NCBI RefSeq assembly: GCF_019656655.1
Contig: NZ_BPMV01000001.1
Location: 2,666,001-2,730,000, forward strand
DNA length: 64,000 nt
Reading direction: 5' to 3'
DNA from: Tsukamurella sp. TY48
GTDB lineage: Bacteria > Actinomycetota > Actinomycetes > Mycobacteriales > Mycobacteriaceae
In this document: one piece after another, positions 28,088 to 36,231 of the stretch
Layout of the letters: every line of letters begins with the position of its first letter
Position numbering within the stretch: the first letter of the stretch is position 1
Made by a program: the position numbers and the translations under genes
Notes under the pieces: model-generated
Told to the model about the DNA's origin: nothing
Databases searched by the model: none
What the model saw: only the letters and a program-made list of their open reading frames with translations

Positions 28088-28477
28088 ATGCCGAAGCTGA
28101 TGAGGGCGGTGGCGGCCGCGGCCGTGGCGTTCGGGTGCGCCGCGCTGGTGCAGGCGCCCGCCCAGGCCGACGGTCGGCTCGACGAGGGCCGGTTCGTCGT
28201 GGCCTCGAAGAACCTCCACGACTTCACCAAGCCCTTCGGCGATCGGACCACCGACGCCCAGATGGTCCGGTTCGGCTACAGCGCGTGCACCGCGCTCGAC
28301 CGGAATCCGTCGAGCACCGTCGCCGCGACGCGGGCGCTGTACAACGATGAGCGCGCCTACCCGCTGTGGGAGCGGCAGCAGCTGGTGTTCTACGCCGCGC
28401 AGTACCTGTGCAACCGCAACTGGTCGCGGTACATGACCTATCCGAACGGCTGGCGCCCGACGCCCGGCCAGGGATGA
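28088..28477 (+). CDS. Small secreted DUF732-like protein
   Basis: 129 residues. A signal peptide ends near APAQADG, and GAGG lies upstream of the chosen ATG. The mature part carries one Cys pair (SACTAL and YLCNRN), with an all-helical pattern like the DUF732 family of exported mycobacterial proteins. The match is by layout rather than by a strong motif. The function is unknown. It follows the str operon terminator and is probably transcribed alone. Confidence 0.6.
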   Translation: MPKLMRAVAAAAVAFGCAALVQAPAQADGRLDEGRFVVASKNLHDFTKPFGDRTTDAQMVRFGYSACTALDRNPSSTVAATRALYNDERAYPLWERQQLVFYAAQYLCNRNWSRYMTYPNGWRPTPGQG

Positions 28478-28484
28478 CGGCCGT

Positions 28485-29363
28485 TCAGCGCATCAGGTAG
28501 CGGGCGAAGGTCCAGGCGTAGACGGCGGATTCCACATCGTGCGCGATCGCGGCGCGCGTGGCCGCGACGGCGGCGCGCTGCAGCAGCAGGTGCCGCAGCC
28601 GGCTTTCGTCCGGGGCGCGGCTGTCCGCGGAGAGGTCGCGGGGAGATTTCCGGTCGGCGCGCAGGGCGTCCACGAGCTCGTCCTCGGCGAAGGCGAGGTG
28701 ATCGCGCACCGCGACCGGGACCTTCCGGCCCGCGCGCAGGTACCGTCCGGCCTCCGCGACGGTCTCGTCGAGGCCGGGCACGTACCCGGGCCCGACGGTG
28801 AGCCGCTCCAGATCCCGCAGCAGCGCCCGGGATTGGCGGTCGGCGTGGGCGTCGTCGAGCCCTCGGATGCGGGCCACGCGATCGGCGGAGGCCACCACCT
28901 CGAACCGGTCAGCGCCACCGTCGAAGACGGGGCCGCGCCGGTTCTCCCCGACCAGACGGCCGGGGTCGGCGGGGTCGTAGTGCACCCGCGACGGATGGGT
29001 GGTGGCGATCCCGCGTATCGCGTAGCCGTTGCCCGCGGCGTATTCGATGAGTTGCCGCACCGGATCGTCGACGGTGGCCCACGCGGTGGCCGCGGGCGCG
29101 TTCCACAGCACCCGCACACCGGACGGGACGAGTACGCCCGGCGGGAGCCAACCGGCGTCGGTGGTGGATACCGCGATCACGTTCTCGCCGGGGCGCGAGA
29201 GGTACGCGGACGCCCAGTGCAGTCCCGATTCCGGGAGGTGCGGGCCGTCGCGCAGGGAACCGAGGATCGATGCGATCACGGCGCGGGCCTGCAGCACCGC
29301 CGGTGACGGTGTGGCTTTCTCCTCCGGCTCGATGTACCGGACGATCGGGACGGGGATGAGCAC
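28485..29363 (-). CDS. Uncharacterised actinobacterial protein
   Basis: 292 residues, unrecognised. The N-terminal half has the segment WLPPGVLVPSGVRVLWN, then a conserved RQLIEYA..GYAIRGIATTHPS stretch; the C-terminal half is helical and charged. There is no signal peptide, membrane segment or catalytic motif. The annotated GTG is 17 bases from the nearest ribosome site (GGGGAGG), which is unusually far, and no ATG, GTG or TTG lies closer in frame. A rare start or an upstream base error is possible. Similar text occurs in uncharacterised mycolata proteins; a link to type VII secretion is only a guess. Confidence 0.5.
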   Translation of the reverse strand: MLIPVPIVRYIEPEEKATPSPAVLQARAVIASILGSLRDGPHLPESGLHWASAYLSRPGENVIAVSTTDAGWLPPGVLVPSGVRVLWNAPAATAWATVDDPVRQLIEYAAGNGYAIRGIATTHPSRVHYDPADPGRLVGENRRGPVFDGGADRFEVVASADRVARIRGLDDAHADRQSRALLRDLERLTVGPGYVPGLDETVAEAGRYLRAGRKVPVAVRDHLAFAEDELVDALRADRKSPRDLSADSRAPDESRLRHLLLQRAAVAATRAAIAHDVESAVYAWTFARYLMR

Positions 29364-29409
29364 CGGTATGTCGATGATCGCCTCCCCTGCCGGTGTGTGC
29401 GATCGCAGT

Positions 29410-30543
29410 CTAGTCGGCGGCCGCGACGGTGCTGAAGAAGTCGAGCAGTGTGCCCGGGGCGCCCTCGCCGAGCATCATCTCGAAGATCTCGGTGGCGCCC
29501 GCGGCGGCCGCGGCGCTGCGCTCGAACATCTCGGCCTCGTAGGCGGCGATCGCGGCCTCGGTGTCGGCCGGGTGCGCTACGAGCTCCTGGGCGAGGCGGG
29601 CACCGTCGAACAGGGCGAGGTTCGCGCCCTCCCCGGCCGGGGGCATGAGGTGGGCGGCGTCGCCCAGCAGGGTGACGCCGGGAACGCGATCCCAGCGGTG
29701 GCCCACCGGCAGCACGTGCAGCCGCCGGACCACGGGATCGGTCTCGGTGTCGCCGATCATCGCCAGCAGTGCGGGGGCCCAGTCGGAGAAGGCCTCGGTG
29801 ATCTGGTGACGGACGGATTCCGGTGCGGCGGAGGCGAGCCGGTCCGCCTGATCGGCGTCGCAGGCCAGCTGGAAGTAGGCGTGCACGATGTCGCCGGGCT
29901 CGCGGTGGGCGCCGATGCCGCGGCCGGGGGTGGGCGCGAACAGTGAGCCGGCGCCGACCATCGCCGCGGTGGCCGGGTACCGCGCCTCCACATCGGTCAG
30001 GTACGTCTCGACGAAGGTGATCCCGGTGTACGCGGGGGCGGCGTCGGAGACGAGGGGACGGACCTTGGACCAGGCGCCGTCGGCGCCGACCAGCAGGGCG
30101 GTGGTGACCGACGATCCGTCGGCGAAGATCACCTCGTGGCGGCCCTCGCCGAGGGGACGGACCGCGGTGACCTTGGCGCCCCAGCGGACCGTGCCGGGTG
30201 GCAGGGAGTCGAGGAGGATCCGTCGCAGTTCGCCGCGCAGCACCTCGGGACGGCCGCCCGTGCCGTCGTCGGGTTCGTCGAGCAGGACGGTGCCGCGGGT
30301 GTCGACCATGCGCGAGGCCTGCCCGCCGTGGTGGATGAGGGAGCGGAACTCGGTGGTGAGGCGTGCCGCATCCAGGGCCGCCTGTCCGTCGTCCTCGTGG
30401 ATGTCCAGCAGCCCGCCCTGGGTGCGGGCCTCGGGGGAGGGGTCGGCCTCGTAGACGGTGGCTTCGATGCCGTGGACGGTGAGGACGCGGGCCAGGGCGA
30501 GGCCGCCGAGGCCCGCTCCGATGATGGTGACCGGTGCTGTCAT
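29410..30543 (-). CDS. FAD-dependent aromatic monooxygenase (TetX-like)
   Basis: 377 residues from an ATG with AAGGGAG upstream. It has the class A flavoprotein hydroxylase layout: GAGLGGLALARVL at the start, the DG-type motif LVGADGAWSKVR in the middle, and GDAAHLMPPAGEGANLALFDG near the end. TetX and related hydroxylases modify antibiotics or aromatic compounds with NADPH and O2. It is divergent from a TetR regulator with two operator-like repeats between, so induction by a substrate is likely. The substrate is unknown. Confidence 0.85.
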   Translation of the reverse strand: MTAPVTIIGAGLGGLALARVLTVHGIEATVYEADPSPEARTQGGLLDIHEDDGQAALDAARLTTEFRSLIHHGGQASRMVDTRGTVLLDEPDDGTGGRPEVLRGELRRILLDSLPPGTVRWGAKVTAVRPLGEGRHEVIFADGSSVTTALLVGADGAWSKVRPLVSDAAPAYTGITFVETYLTDVEARYPATAAMVGAGSLFAPTPGRGIGAHREPGDIVHAYFQLACDADQADRLASAAPESVRHQITEAFSDWAPALLAMIGDTETDPVVRRLHVLPVGHRWDRVPGVTLLGDAAHLMPPAGEGANLALFDGARLAQELVAHPADTEAAIAAYEAEMFERSAAAAAGATEIFEMMLGEGAPGTLLDFFSTVAAAD

Positions 30544-30561
30544 GGTGCACTCCCTTCGATG

Positions 30562-30606
30562 CATTGGAACAACGTTCCAATGGCGCCAGTATGGAACGGC
30601 GTTCCA
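30562..30606. promoter_or_regulatory. Paired inverted repeats (TetR-type operators)
   Basis: CATTGGAAC-AAC-GTTCCAATG (30562-30582) is a perfect 9-bp inverted repeat. A related copy, TGGAAC-GGC-GTTCCA (30592-30606), has its centre 27 bases away. Both lie between the monooxygenase and the tetR gene at 30627, the usual position for operators of a divergent, self-regulating TetR. Confidence 0.75.
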
Positions 30607-30626
30607 ACGTGTGTCAAGATGGGACC

Positions 30627-31283
30627 ATGGCGGGATCAGCGCGCAGGAGCAGTGCGCTCTCCAGGGACGCGATCGTCACCACGGCGATCGACATCCTCGA
30701 CGAGGAGGGCGAGGCCGGGCTCACGTTCCGGGCACTCGCGGCACGGCTGGCGACGGGGCCGGGCGCGATCTACCACCACGTCGCCGGCAAGGACGAGCTG
30801 CTCACCGCGGCCGCCGAGCGGATGATCGGCGAGGTGCTGGCGGACGCCTCCGATCAGTCCGATCCCGCCGACGGCATCCGGGTGCTGGCGCTCGGCCTCT
30901 TCGACACCCTGGACGCGCATCCGTGGGTGGGGGCGAGCATGTACCGCGATCCCGCACAGCACGGCACGCTGCGTGTCTTCGAGGCGCTCGGCAGCCGGAT
31001 CGCGCGGCTCGGGCTGCCCGACGGTGCGCGGTTCGACGCCGCGACGGCCCTGCTCAACTACATCGTGGGGGCCGGTGTGCAGAACGCCGCCAATGCGCGT
31101 GCGTCCGTGGGCGGTCCGGGCCGGGAGGAGCATCTGGGCGCGATGGCGGACCGCTGGGGCGATCTGGATCCCGGCGAATTCCCGTTCACCCGCAGTGTGG
31201 CCGGGCGATTGCGGGATCACGACGACCGCGAGCAGTTCCTCGCCGGGGTCGATCTGATCCTCGCGGGTGTCCGGGCGAGCTGA
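30627..31283 (+). CDS. TetR-family repressor of the divergent monooxygenase
   Basis: 218 residues. The helix-turn-helix reads FRALAARLATGPGAIYHHVAGKDELL, which is close to the tetracycline-repressor class rather than to QacR-like regulators. The C-terminal domain follows the same class. It lies opposite the TetX-like gene with two inverted repeats between them, so it very probably represses both. A weak ribosome site precedes the chosen ATG. Confidence 0.88.
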   Translation: MAGSARRSSALSRDAIVTTAIDILDEEGEAGLTFRALAARLATGPGAIYHHVAGKDELLTAAAERMIGEVLADASDQSDPADGIRVLALGLFDTLDAHPWVGASMYRDPAQHGTLRVFEALGSRIARLGLPDGARFDAATALLNYIVGAGVQNAANARASVGGPGREEHLGAMADRWGDLDPGEFPFTRSVAGRLRDHDDREQFLAGVDLILAGVRAS

Positions 31284-31293
31284 CCCGGAGCGA

Positions 31294-31330
31294 CCGACGC
31301 CCCGCGAACCTGGGGGTCGCGGGGCGTCGG
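31294..31330. terminator. Perfect 14-bp hairpin between convergent genes
   Basis: CCGACGCCCCGCGA (31294-31307) pairs with TCGCGGGGCGTCGG (31317-31330) around a 9-base loop, just after the tetR stop and before the end of the opposing DUF5302 gene. There is no T tract, as is common for high-GC hairpin terminators. It can act for both strands. Confidence 0.65.
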
Positions 31331-31341
31331 GGAGAACGCGG

Positions 31342-31500
31342 CTATCCGCTCTTGCGGCGGAACTGCTGCTGGTGGCTCTCGGAGCCGTGTGGGGTCTGCG
31401 GCTTCACAGCCCCGTCCAGGTGGGCGGAACCCTTGCGATTGGACGCGTTCTTTCGTTCGAGTGCTTCCTTGAACTTGTCGGCGATACCGTCGGTCGTCAT
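31342..31500 (-). CDS. DUF5302 small protein
   Basis: 52 residues; stop TAG at 31342-31344 and ATG at 31498-31500, preceded by GAGGAGA. It reads MTTDGIADKFKEALERKN, then a basic, Gln/Ser/His-rich tail ending in FRRKSG. This matches the short DUF5302 family of actinobacteria, of unknown role. It is soluble and highly charged, and could bind nucleic acid. It is close to a hairpin that may terminate it. Confidence 0.8.
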   Translation of the reverse strand: MTTDGIADKFKEALERKNASNRKGSAHLDGAVKPQTPHGSESHQQQFRRKSG

Positions 31501-31583
31501 GGTGTCTCCTCTCGTCGGCGTGGAATCACGCTAAACCGGACAGGGGAAGATGTCACCGGGTTTTCGGCAGAGGAGGAGAATTC

Positions 31584-32393
31584 ATGGGGACCTACGTTGT
31601 CACCGGTGCCGCGTCGGGGCTGGGCGCCGCCACTGCCGATCGATTGCACGCCGAGGGGCACGGCGTGATCGGGGTGGATCTCGCGGGTGCCGATGTCGAC
31701 GCGGATCTGGGGACGCCCGCGGGGCGCGCGGAGGCGGTGGCGCGGATCGGCGAGCTGGTGGGGGACTGCCCGCTCGACGGGCTGGCGGCGTTCGCCGGTA
31801 TCGGACCCGCTGCGGGGCGCGCGGGTTCGGCCGTGGTCTCGGTGAACTACTTCGGCGCCGTGGAGGTGCTGGAAGGTGTTCGGCACCTGCTGGCCCGCTC
31901 CCTCTCCTCTTCGGTGCTGCTCGCCAGCTCGAATTCGACCACCACGCAACCGGGTTGGCCGATCGAGCTCGCGGACGCCTGCCTCGCCGGCGACGAGGCG
32001 GTGGCCCGGGGTCTGGCGGACTCCTACGGCGAGTACGCCTCGGTGCTGGCGTATCCGGCGTCGAAGGCGGCCCTCGCGTACTACACGCGTTGCGAGGCGG
32101 CCGATTACGTGCGGCACGGCATCCGCATCAACGCCGTGGCGCCGGGCTACATCGACACCCCGATGACCCGCGCCGGCCGGGCCGACCCGCAGATGGGGGC
32201 GGCGATGGACGAGTACGTCAAGCTCATCCCGGCCGGGCGTGCCGGGCGACCCGACGAGATCGCCGCCCTGGCAGGCTTTCTCCTCGGTCCCGACTCCGCC
32301 TACATCGTGGGCTCGGTGATCTTCGCCGACGGTGGTCTCGACGCCCAGCAGCGTCCGAAGGACTGGCCGCGTCCGGCTGCCCTGCCCGAGTAG
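31584..32393 (+). CDS. Short-chain dehydrogenase (3-alpha-hydroxysteroid/coniferyl alcohol type)
   Basis: 269 residues, with GAGGAG just upstream of the ATG. The cofactor motif TGAASGLG is near residue 7. The catalytic Ser is probably in LASSNS and the active-site pair is YPASK. The short, loosely conserved central loop and the ending NAVAPGYIDTPM match the SDR subgroup that includes 3-alpha-hydroxysteroid and coniferyl-alcohol dehydrogenases. It stands alone, ending 10 bases before the opposing immunity gene. Confidence 0.83.
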   Translation: MGTYVVTGAASGLGAATADRLHAEGHGVIGVDLAGADVDADLGTPAGRAEAVARIGELVGDCPLDGLAAFAGIGPAAGRAGSAVVSVNYFGAVEVLEGVRHLLARSLSSSVLLASSNSTTTQPGWPIELADACLAGDEAVARGLADSYGEYASVLAYPASKAALAYYTRCEAADYVRHGIRINAVAPGYIDTPMTRAGRADPQMGAAMDEYVKLIPAGRAGRPDEIAALAGFLLGPDSAYIVGSVIFADGGLDAQQRPKDWPRPAALPE

Positions 32394-32403
32394 GCGGCGC
32401 CGG

Positions 32404-33099
32404 CTAGCCCCGGAGCTTCTTCAGGGCGGTCTCGCCCGCCCTGCGCACGCGGGGGTTCTCGTCGTCCAGGAAGCTCTCGACGATCGGGATGTCGTCCGAG
32501 GTGCCTACCTTGCCCAGAGTGTGAATCGCTTCCTGGCGGACGATGGGACGTTCGAGGTAGCTGCGGGCTATATCGCGGGACTCCACGCGGCGGAAGCGAC
32601 CGAGGTAGCGAACCAAGGCGATTCGGGTTCCGTCTTCGAGGTCGGCCCGCCGGGTGAGTGCCAGCATGCGCTCGTAGTCGTCCTTCGTAGCGATACGGCC
32701 GAGGACCTCGGTCGCCCAGATCTGGACCGGCCGCGCAAGGGGAGGTGATCGACGATCGAGTTGATGGAACAGCGCGTCGACCGCCGCGCGGTCGCCCTTC
32801 GCTGCGGGATCGTCGAGCGCCAAGATGAGCGAGGTGCGCAAACCCGACCGATGCCGGGTCTCTTCGCCGGGTACCCGCGAATCGAGATTGTTCAGCCAGT
32901 CGATGAAGACCGGAATCGCCGGCGGCACACTGCGCACCGCTGACTTCAGTCGTCCGACAGTGAATGCCCGCACACCCACCGCCGCGAGATCGTCGACCAG
33001 GCGGCGTTCGAACCCGTCCTTGCCGTCGACCATGCCTGCGTGCGTGATGAAGTCCATCCAGTCGTCGCCCTGCGGCATACCGTCGTACTCGAAGCTCAT
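32404..33099 (-). CDS. HEAT-repeat-like immunity protein paired with the toxin at 33096
   Basis: 231 residues from the ATG that overlaps the toxin stop (ATGA). The C-terminal half is built of HEAT/armadillo-like helical pairs (for example IVRQEAIHTLGKVG and RVRRAGETALKKL). The N-terminal half has the segment GFERRLVDDLAAVGVRAF. A clear paralogue is at 36702-37412. A small helical protein translated right after a polymorphic toxin gene is the standard arrangement of an immunity protein. The role is inferred from that position; it is not a described family to my knowledge. Confidence 0.65.
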   Translation of the reverse strand: MSFEYDGMPQGDDWMDFITHAGMVDGKDGFERRLVDDLAAVGVRAFTVGRLKSAVRSVPPAIPVFIDWLNNLDSRVPGEETRHRSGLRTSLILALDDPAAKGDRAAVDALFHQLDRRSPPLARPVQIWATEVLGRIATKDDYERMLALTRRADLEDGTRIALVRYLGRFRRVESRDIARSYLERPIVRQEAIHTLGKVGTSDDIPIVESFLDDENPRVRRAGETALKKLRG

Positions 33100-34508
33100 G
33101 GCGTCGGCACTCCTGTCCGTATCGAGTCCTTCGGCTTTGTGGGGTCGGACGGCGGCGGCACCCACGTGTCCGTCGGGATGAAGGGCGTCGGCTTCTGCCC
33201 TCCCAGATTTTCGTCCAGCTCCATCCGTAGCACAGTGATCTTGCCCTCCGATTGCAGCTTCTCCACCTCGGGAGACAGCGTCGTTCGATGGTCGGTGATC
33301 AGCGTCATCGTATAGCCGTTCTCAGCTGCCCAGTTCGCCTCGTCGATGATCTGGTTGTCGCTATCGCGGGTGTCGTTGGTGTTCTTGACCTCGGTGATCT
33401 GGCGGGTGTCGTCATTGATGTGGTCGGGGTAGCGGTAGCCGCCCTTTCCGAGTGGCGCGCTCGGGTACACCCGGCGCTTCTTGTAGCCGGGCGGGATTCC
33501 AGCACGGCGCTCGCCGTCCGCGCCCCGCTGGCGGTTGTTCCCGTTCCCGGCGACGGGTTTGTCCGGCCGGGCGTAGCGGCCCAGCAGGGGCGCGAGTTTG
33601 AATTGGATCAGGCTGGTCACGTTGCCCTTGTTGGTGATCAGCTTGAGATTGTCCGCCGCCTGCGCGACGAAGCCGTCGAGCTCGGTGAGCAGCGTCGTGA
33701 CGTCTTTCGCCGCTTGATCTTTGAACTTTTCCACCGCGTAGTCCGCGGCGGCGCCGGCCGCGGGTCCGCCGGGGAGGTTCTCGAGCACGGCGATGATGAT
33801 CCGGGCATTGAGCAGGATGGCCTTGATCTGCTTCCGCTCGAGATCGGACTTGCTCTGGGTGTGATCACACGAGCTCGCGATGCACTGACCCCACAGTCGC
33901 ACCTCGTCGAGCGTCTTGGTCACGCGATTGACCGCCTTGTCGATCTTCGGCACCTCGGGCGGTGGGTCGGGCGTCGTATTCATCGGCGGGACGGCCTCGA
34001 TCGCCGTGTTGAGGTTTCCCACGCTGCTCGTCCACGCCTCGCCGGCAGACTTGATCTTCCCGACATCGCAGTCGGCCCACTTCTTCTCGATCCGCCCCTC
34101 GATGATGTCCCAATCCTCGGGGAGGTCGTGGAGGCCGCCCGTCGAGCGCACCGTCGGGTGCATCGAGATGGTCAATCCGCTGCCGGCGGGCAGCGCCGGG
34201 GCCGAGACCGCCTGCCGGCCGGGTGAGTTCTCGTTCTGCACGCGGAGGCGCTCGGTACCGGCCTTGTGGACCATCTCGCCCAGGTTGTCGGCCGCGATCG
34301 CGGTGAGGGACGCGGCCTCGAAGACGTCGGAGGCCGCCTGATCGTAGGCCGTGGCCCAGGTGTGTCCGGCCGATGTGTGATTGCCGGCGGAGTTCGATAT
34401 GCCGGACAGTTTCCCCTGGAGCGAGGTCAGCTCTGTGGCGATGTCCTTGCCCAGCTTCCGCATCGCGGCCGCGGTGTCGAAGTACCACTGCGGATCGACG
34501 TCGGTCAT
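33096..34508 (-). CDS. Type VII-linked polymorphic toxin, restriction-endonuclease-fold C-terminus
   Basis: 470 residues. The N-terminal 330 residues are helical, as in WXG/LXG-type proteins exported by type VII secretion. The C-terminal region from about residue 331 (GERRAGIPPGYKKRR) contains YPDH..DD, then ITEVKNT, giving a D..ExK nuclease active site near residue 370. This resembles the Tox-REase-7 family of DNase toxins. The gene is co-translated with a lipoprotein before it and a putative immunity protein after it. The DNase role is inferred from the motif; no signal peptide is seen, consistent with type VII export. Confidence 0.75.
   Translation of the reverse strand: MTDVDPQWYFDTAAAMRKLGKDIATELTSLQGKLSGISNSAGNHTSAGHTWATAYDQAASDVFEAASLTAIAADNLGEMVHKAGTERLRVQNENSPGRQAVSAPALPAGSGLTISMHPTVRSTGGLHDLPEDWDIIEGRIEKKWADCDVGKIKSAGEAWTSSVGNLNTAIEAVPPMNTTPDPPPEVPKIDKAVNRVTKTLDEVRLWGQCIASSCDHTQSKSDLERKQIKAILLNARIIIAVLENLPGGPAAGAAADYAVEKFKDQAAKDVTTLLTELDGFVAQAADNLKLITNKGNVTSLIQFKLAPLLGRYARPDKPVAGNGNNRQRGADGERRAGIPPGYKKRRVYPSAPLGKGGYRYPDHINDDTRQITEVKNTNDTRDSDNQIIDEANWAAENGYTMTLITDHRTTLSPEVEKLQSEGKITVLRMELDENLGGQKPTPFIPTDTWVPPPSDPTKPKDSIRTGVPTP
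34477..34508 (-). repeat. 32-base repeat, copy 1: start of the toxin gene
   Basis: The first 32 bases of the toxin coding strand (encoding MTDVDPQWYF) are repeated at 37471-37502 with one mismatch. Confidence 0.85.
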
Positions 34509-35116
34509 GATCGGACGATTTCCAGGTTGTCCAGCATGAGGGCGATATCGGTGTCGAATTCAGTGGTCTCGTCGGAGATCCGGACCGATGCCTGGATCAT
34601 GTACAAGGTGGTGCCGACCCGATCCCCGACCAGTAAGAAGGCCTTCGTGAGCTGGCGGCTATAGGGGCGCTTGTCGGAGTCACGGCTGTGGACGGTGCGG
34701 GGCTCCTCGTACACTCCGACGCTCTCGATACCGCGAAGCCCGCACACCCGGATCGCCTCGCGGCTCGTCTCCTTCCAACTCGGCATCCTCAATCCGGCCA
34801 GGAATTGGAGGCTGCTTTCGGCGTCGTCTTGGCGGGTCGCCTGGCCGACGCGGATAGTGAGGGAGGCGCTGAGAAGTCTTTCCGGCTGCCGGGTGATGAC
34901 CGAGAGACTGTCGGGCACGGTGCGTTCTGCGGTCCACCACCGCGGCAGCTTCGGGATCTTCACCGTGATCGGTGCCTCGAGGATGACCGCTCCGCCCGTC
35001 GGTTTCGTCGCATCGCACGTCGACCGCTCGGGACCGCCGTTGATCGCGGGCTTCTGCGTACCGCACGACGTGGCCAGAAGCGCAGTCGCGAGCAGGAATC
35101 CGACGATCCGCCTCAT
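34505..35116 (-). CDS. Lipoprotein of the toxin operon
   Basis: 203 residues. The chosen ATG gives a short signal (MRRIVGFLLATALLATSCG) with lipobox Cys, so it is probably lipid-anchored. The mature part has one Cys pair and a mixed alpha/beta pattern; I do not recognise the fold. The start overlaps the WXG gene upstream and the stop overlaps the toxin downstream (ATGA), so it belongs to one five-gene transcript. It may help display or export the toxin, which is inference. Confidence 0.7.
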   Translation of the reverse strand: MRRIVGFLLATALLATSCGTQKPAINGGPERSTCDATKPTGGAVILEAPITVKIPKLPRWWTAERTVPDSLSVITRQPERLLSASLTIRVGQATRQDDAESSLQFLAGLRMPSWKETSREAIRVCGLRGIESVGVYEEPRTVHSRDSDKRPYSRQLTKAFLLVGDRVGTTLYMIQASVRISDETTEFDTDIALMLDNLEIVRS

Positions 35117-35400
35117 GAGCCGAACATCTTCAAGATCACGCGATCGGCTTCTTCGTAGTTGCGTTTGCAGGTTGCGACGTGGGTGCGCAGCGCTTGGAGC
35201 TGCTTGATGCGCTCCTCCATATCCGACTGCCACTGCGACTGTGTGCTGTTGAAGGCCTCCGCGGCGGTGCCCTTGTAGGTGGCGAGCACCTCGCCGGTGG
35301 CGGAACGGACCTCGGCGCAGCGGTCGGTGATCTCGGTGATCTGTTTGTCCAGGGCGTCTACGAAATCACCCATGGCGGCGAGGTCGTACCTGTACCGCAC
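35113..35400 (-). CDS. WXG100-like protein with Tyr in place of Trp
   Basis: 95 residues from a GTG just after the upstream stop. It is a helical hairpin of WXG100 size; the turn reads TYKGTAAEAF, so the family Trp is a Tyr. Such proteins form helical-bundle dimers that are exported by, or guide cargo to, type VII secretion. It pairs with the larger WXG protein at 35403 in the same operon. No other ESX component lies in the window. Confidence 0.75.
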   Translation of the reverse strand: MRYRYDLAAMGDFVDALDKQITEITDRCAEVRSATGEVLATYKGTAAEAFNSTQSQWQSDMEERIKQLQALRTHVATCKRNYEEADRVILKMFGS

Positions 35401-35402
35401 AG

Positions 35403-35729
35403 CTACGCCTCCAGGTCGAGGACGCCGCCTTCGCCGGCAGCCCGGATCTCTTCGGTGCTACCCGATTCCGTGTCCGCGTAGTCGGCAGCCGTGGAGGTGA
35501 GTAGCCGCGCGTACTCAGTCAGTTTCGCCACGTGCTCACCGACTCCTGGCAGGTGCTCGTCCCAGCGCTCCTGCATGACCTCCGCCGCCGAACCCTGCCA
35601 CGTGCCCTGAAGGTCCGTGTGGGCGCGTTCGGCCGCGTTGAGGATCGATGCGATCCGGGCCTGCTGGGCGTCGAACCTCGTGCCGCCCGTCCGCAGATCC
35701 GCAGGGTTCACCTGTAGTCTCGTGTTCAT
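35403..35729 (-). CDS. WXG100 protein, first gene of the toxin operon
   Basis: 108 residues; the ATG chosen follows the helix-breaking upstream region. The turn reads TWQGSAAEVM, a true WXG motif, between two long helices, with a short acidic tail. It is probably the export partner of the Tyr-variant protein that starts 2 bases downstream. The operon is WXG100, WXG100-like, lipoprotein, toxin, immunity. A divergent gene of unknown role begins 31 bases upstream. Confidence 0.82.
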   Translation of the reverse strand: MNTRLQVNPADLRTGGTRFDAQQARIASILNAAERAHTDLQGTWQGSAAEVMQERWDEHLPGVGEHVAKLTEYARLLTSTAADYADTESGSTEEIRAAGEGGVLDLEA

Positions 35730-35760
35730 TCTCGGCCCCCCAACCGATTGGTGGAACGAC

Positions 35761-36210
35761 ATGAGCTGGCGCGACGATGCCTCCCCGCACACTCAAGCCG
35801 ATCTCGACTCCCTCCTCAACGATAGCGTGGAAGCGGCCGCGGGGGTACTCGAACGCGGCGATACTCTTACGCCGTTCAGCTTGGCGATCGCGGTCGACGG
35901 GAGTCGTTCGATGCGCAAGCTCGACACCTCGGTCAGCGCTACCGACGAGGACACCAATATCGGCCGGCTCACCCTCGCTGACGACCGCGAGCTTCTCCGT
36001 GCCCGCGCCGTGACCCTGGATGTGCGTGTGGTCGGGGCGGGCACCGACGCGCTCAAGATCATCGTCGAGCACCGCGACGGGCAAGCCTTCGACGTCGTGG
36101 TGCCGTACGTCGATCGCGAAGACACCTTCATGATCGACTCCGATTCGATGACGGTTTCGCAAGGTGTGCAACGACTCTGGCGTGCCAGCGGAGCTACACC
36201 GAGCGCGTGA
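35761..36210 (+). CDS. Small unknown protein in the toxin locus
   Basis: 149 residues, unrecognised. It reads as a soluble acidic mixed alpha/beta protein: DLDSLLNDSVEAAAGVLERG, then PFSLAIAVDGS and later strands. No membrane segment, signal or catalytic motif is visible. Its place between WXG100 and YbaB genes, transcribed away from the WXG operon, suggests an accessory or second immunity-like role. I cannot assign one. Confidence 0.55.
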   Translation: MSWRDDASPHTQADLDSLLNDSVEAAAGVLERGDTLTPFSLAIAVDGSRSMRKLDTSVSATDEDTNIGRLTLADDRELLRARAVTLDVRVVGAGTDALKIIVEHRDGQAFDVVVPYVDREDTFMIDSDSMTVSQGVQRLWRASGATPSA

Positions 36211-36231
36211 CGGCGGTACCCGGTGGCCTCA

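Noticed and set aside
26720-28219. Minus-strand frame opposite tuf
   Set aside because: Mirror frame of tuf of the same kind, with no motif.
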